Shown here: piece after piece, positions 34,998 through 36,593 of the stretch
Layout of the letters: every line of letters starts with the position of its first letter
Numbering within the stretch: position 1 is the first letter of the stretch
DNA from: an uncultured Croceitalea sp.
GTDB taxonomy: Bacteria > Bacteroidota > Bacteroidia > Flavobacteriales > Flavobacteriaceae
Reading direction: 5' to 3'
Assembly (NCBI GenBank): GCA_937926215.1
Contig: CALEYA010000172.1
Location: 1-36,593, forward strand
Length of the DNA stretch: 36,593 nt
The notes under the pieces: generated by a model
Seen by the model: the letters and a program-made list of their open reading frames with translations, nothing else
Told to the model about the DNA's origin: nothing
Databases searched by the model: none
Translations under genes and position numbers: made by a program

Positions 34998-35549
34998 CTT
35001 GTCCACCCGTTTCTCATTTTGCTTTACAAAAGCTGCCCATCCCGTATAGCTTTTCCCTACCTCAATACGGCCCTCGTTGTAAAAATGGCAGACCGCAGCG
35101 GCAAGTCCATCGGTGCTGTCCAAATTTTTAGGTAATGTTTTTAGGCCTAAGAGCCCTTGGAGCATTTTTGCCACTTGTTCCTTACTGGCGTTTCCGTTGC
35201 CGGTAATCGCCATTTTAATTTTTTTAGGCAGGTATTCCGTAATCGGGATCTGTCTGGAAAGTCCTGCGGCCATGGCCACCCCTTGGGCCCGACCCAATTT
35301 GAGCATGGACTGCACGTTTTTCCCATAAAAAGGGGCCTCAATGGCAATCTCATCCGGGTGGTAGGTATCTATAAGTTCTATGGTACGATCAAAAATGAGT
35401 TTCAACTTGGTATAGGGATCCTCGTATTTTTTGAGCAGGAGTTCGTTCATTTGGACGAACTGCATTTTTTTGTTCAGCACTTTTATAATGCCAAAACCCA
35501 TGATAGTCGTACCCGGGTCTATTCCTAATATGATTTTTTCCTTGGCCAA
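34989..35549 (-). CDS. ruvC: Holliday junction endonuclease RuvC
   Basis: A 186-residue resolvase that cuts Holliday junctions with RuvAB. Catalytic acid D11 lies in LGIDPGTTIMGFGI, the second acid in EIAIEAPFYGKNVQS and the C-terminal pair in DSTDGLAAAVCHFY. The tail after FVKQNEKR runs into the right heptamer array, so the last few residues (VDKKQ) may have been altered by the element next door. It starts 1 nt after the lipoprotein gene. Confidence 0.94.
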   Translation of the reverse strand: MAKEKIILGIDPGTTIMGFGIIKVLNKKMQFVQMNELLLKKYEDPYTKLKLIFDRTIELIDTYHPDEIAIEAPFYGKNVQSMLKLGRAQGVAMAAGLSRQIPITEYLPKKIKMAITGNGNASKEQVAKMLQGLLGLKTLPKNLDSTDGLAAAVCHFYNEGRIEVGKSYTGWAAFVKQNEKRVDKKQ

Positions 35550-35550
35550 A

Positions 35551-36036
35551 TTAGTTTTGGGTGTTAAGTAGTAAGGGCAAGCGGAATTTCATACTTACTG
35601 GAGTACCCTGTTTTATGGCGGGTGCAACGGTAGTTAAATCGTTAAATCGTTTGGATACCTCTTCATTAAAATTAGGGAGCAAGGCGTTGATACGTTCATT
35701 CTCGCCAATTTCCAAGACGGAGATAAAACCGTGCTCGTCAATTTTAAAATCCACAAAGAGGGTTTCGTTCACATCTTCTTCCACCTCAAATTTGGCATCC
35801 ACAAAAACAGTACTAAAATAATCTGTCATATGGGTAATAAAACAATCGCGCTGTACCTTCTTGATCGCACTTTCATCGCAATCCTCGAATAACGGATAGG
35901 CATCCACATCATTCCAATTGATGTCCAACAACTGTTCCTGTACCCTATCCGCAGTGCGTTCTTCCTTGGATTGGAACAACTCACAGGAACCCAAAACAAA
36001 CAGTATACCTACGTAAAACAGCTTTCGCATAAACAC
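35551..36036 (-). CDS. Putative lipoprotein with TonB-C-like domain
   Basis: A 161-residue protein with a lipoprotein signal (LFYVGILFVLGSC), the cysteine at about residue 18 being the likely lipidation site. The mature part ends in a segment (FVDFKIDEHGFISVLEIG, then FNDLTTVAPAIKQGTPVSMK) that resembles the C-terminal domain of TonB-like energy transducers. I cannot assign a function. ATG codons at 36036 and 36030 are both possible starts. It is probably cotranscribed with ruvC. Confidence 0.7.
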   Translation of the reverse strand: MFMRKLFYVGILFVLGSCELFQSKEERTADRVQEQLLDINWNDVDAYPLFEDCDESAIKKVQRDCFITHMTDYFSTVFVDAKFEVEEDVNETLFVDFKIDEHGFISVLEIGENERINALLPNFNEEVSKRFNDLTTVAPAIKQGTPVSMKFRLPLLLNTQN

Positions 36037-36074
36037 TAATAGAATTTTGCTGAAATTACGATTTTTACAGGAAT

Positions 36075-36593
36075 CTAATCCGTGATATAATGGATTTCGG
36101 TCTTCAGTTCCTTGATTCTTTTTTTTGCCCGTTCTTTTAGGAAAGGGGGCAAATTCTTACTGTCGGAAATCAACTTTTCGTAATGGTTTAATTTGGTTTT
36201 GGGGTCTTTGTAATATTCATCCGCTAACACACAGACTTGCCAATGCGCAAATGGATTGGTTAGATCTTCCTGCCACGCTTTGGTGTAGTAGTCCAGGGAT
36301 TCTTTTAAATCACCTTTTAATCGTGCAATTCTTCCTAGGTTTCGATACTCTTTATCGAAAATATAGCGTCTCTCTTTGATGGCTTTCTTCATATAGATCT
36401 CCGCACTATCCAGTTGTTGTTCTTTTAGAAAAACCTCACCCAAACCAAAATACGCGTCCCCTTCATAATTCAATATTTGCTCCAACGCTTTATAAGCCTC
36501 TTTCGCCTTATCTAAATTATTATTCTCATAATGGGAATACCCCAATTTTTTCCATACAAAGGGTTTGGTTTCCTTAAGTTCGATCAAACGTTG
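36075..36593 (-). CDS. TPR-repeat protein, C-terminal part (partial)
   Basis: The frame is open through the window edge and encodes at least 172 residues. A TTG at 36587 could be read as a start, but codons continue in frame to base 36593, so I treat the gene as truncated by the window. Three to four tetratricopeptide-like helix pairs are visible (WKKLGYSHYENNNLDKAKEA, AYFGLGEVFLKEQQLDSAEI, YRNLGRIARLKGDLKESLDY). Such proteins are protein-interaction scaffolds; no specific role can be given. Confidence 0.82.
   Translation of the reverse strand, partial: QRLIELKETKPFVWKKLGYSHYENNNLDKAKEAYKALEQILNYEGDAYFGLGEVFLKEQQLDSAEIYMKKAIKERRYIFDKEYRNLGRIARLKGDLKESLDYYTKAWQEDLTNPFAHWQVCVLADEYYKDPKTKLNHYEKLISDSKNLPPFLKERAKKRIKELKTEIHYITD

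Overview
The window reads as chromosomal DNA of a marine-type Flavobacteriaceae (Bacteroidota). Three things point there: a secreted protein with a type IX (Por) secretion C-terminal domain, -7 promoter boxes of the TAnnTTT type, and families typical of the group (DUF4260, DUF4230, S23-type four-helix-bundle protein). Genes are tightly packed with many 1-8 nt overlaps, and nearly all lie on the minus strand. I see no rRNA, tRNA, CRISPR array, transposase or prophage gene.

Region 1 (about 1-20.5 kb) is an exopolysaccharide (EPS) locus of Wzx/Wzy type. rfbBACD make dTDP-L-rhamnose. A ugd-led block (11880 down to 5030) supplies UDP-glucuronate, four glycosyltransferases and an acyltransferase. 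A second block (20458 down to 13064, then 12944-12033) encodes a receiver protein, an initiating sugar-phosphate transferase with a pseudo-receiver N-terminus, a half-length TolC-like protein, a degenerate Wzc, Wzx flippase, Wzy polymerase and a GT2. A REC-histidine kinase (3897-5033, plus strand) sits between rfbBACD and the ugd block. No Wza-type export protein is present.

Region 2 (20.5-30.7 kb) is a signalling island. A divergent secreted beta-helix protein is followed by a GT2/STAS pair. Then comes a six-gene minus-strand operon: H-NOX haem sensor, four-PAS histidine kinase, FIST-domain (NosP-type) sensor, second histidine kinase, Hpt protein and LytTR response regulator. A stand-alone receiver gene lies immediately upstream. 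This is the most striking content: two unrelated nitric-oxide-sensor families and a whole phosphorelay in one transcript beside the EPS genes.

Four minus-strand transcription units (rfbB, ugd, the EPS receiver gene, the H-NOX operon) share one promoter layout: GTTTCACAACA or a one-base variant, exactly 28 nt, then a TAnnTTTA-like -7 box 19-30 nt before the start codon. This suggests one regulator ties the H-NOX operon to EPS synthesis. The link is my inference from sequence alone.

Region 3 (30.8-36.6 kb) is mostly housekeeping: MmcQ/YjbR, a Dabb-like secreted protein, DUF4230, DUF4260, a cyclase-family hydrolase, hemW, ruvC, a lipoprotein and a partial TPR protein. An S23-type gene between hemW and ruvC is bordered by inverted arrays of a degenerate 7-bp repeat and looks like a small inserted element.
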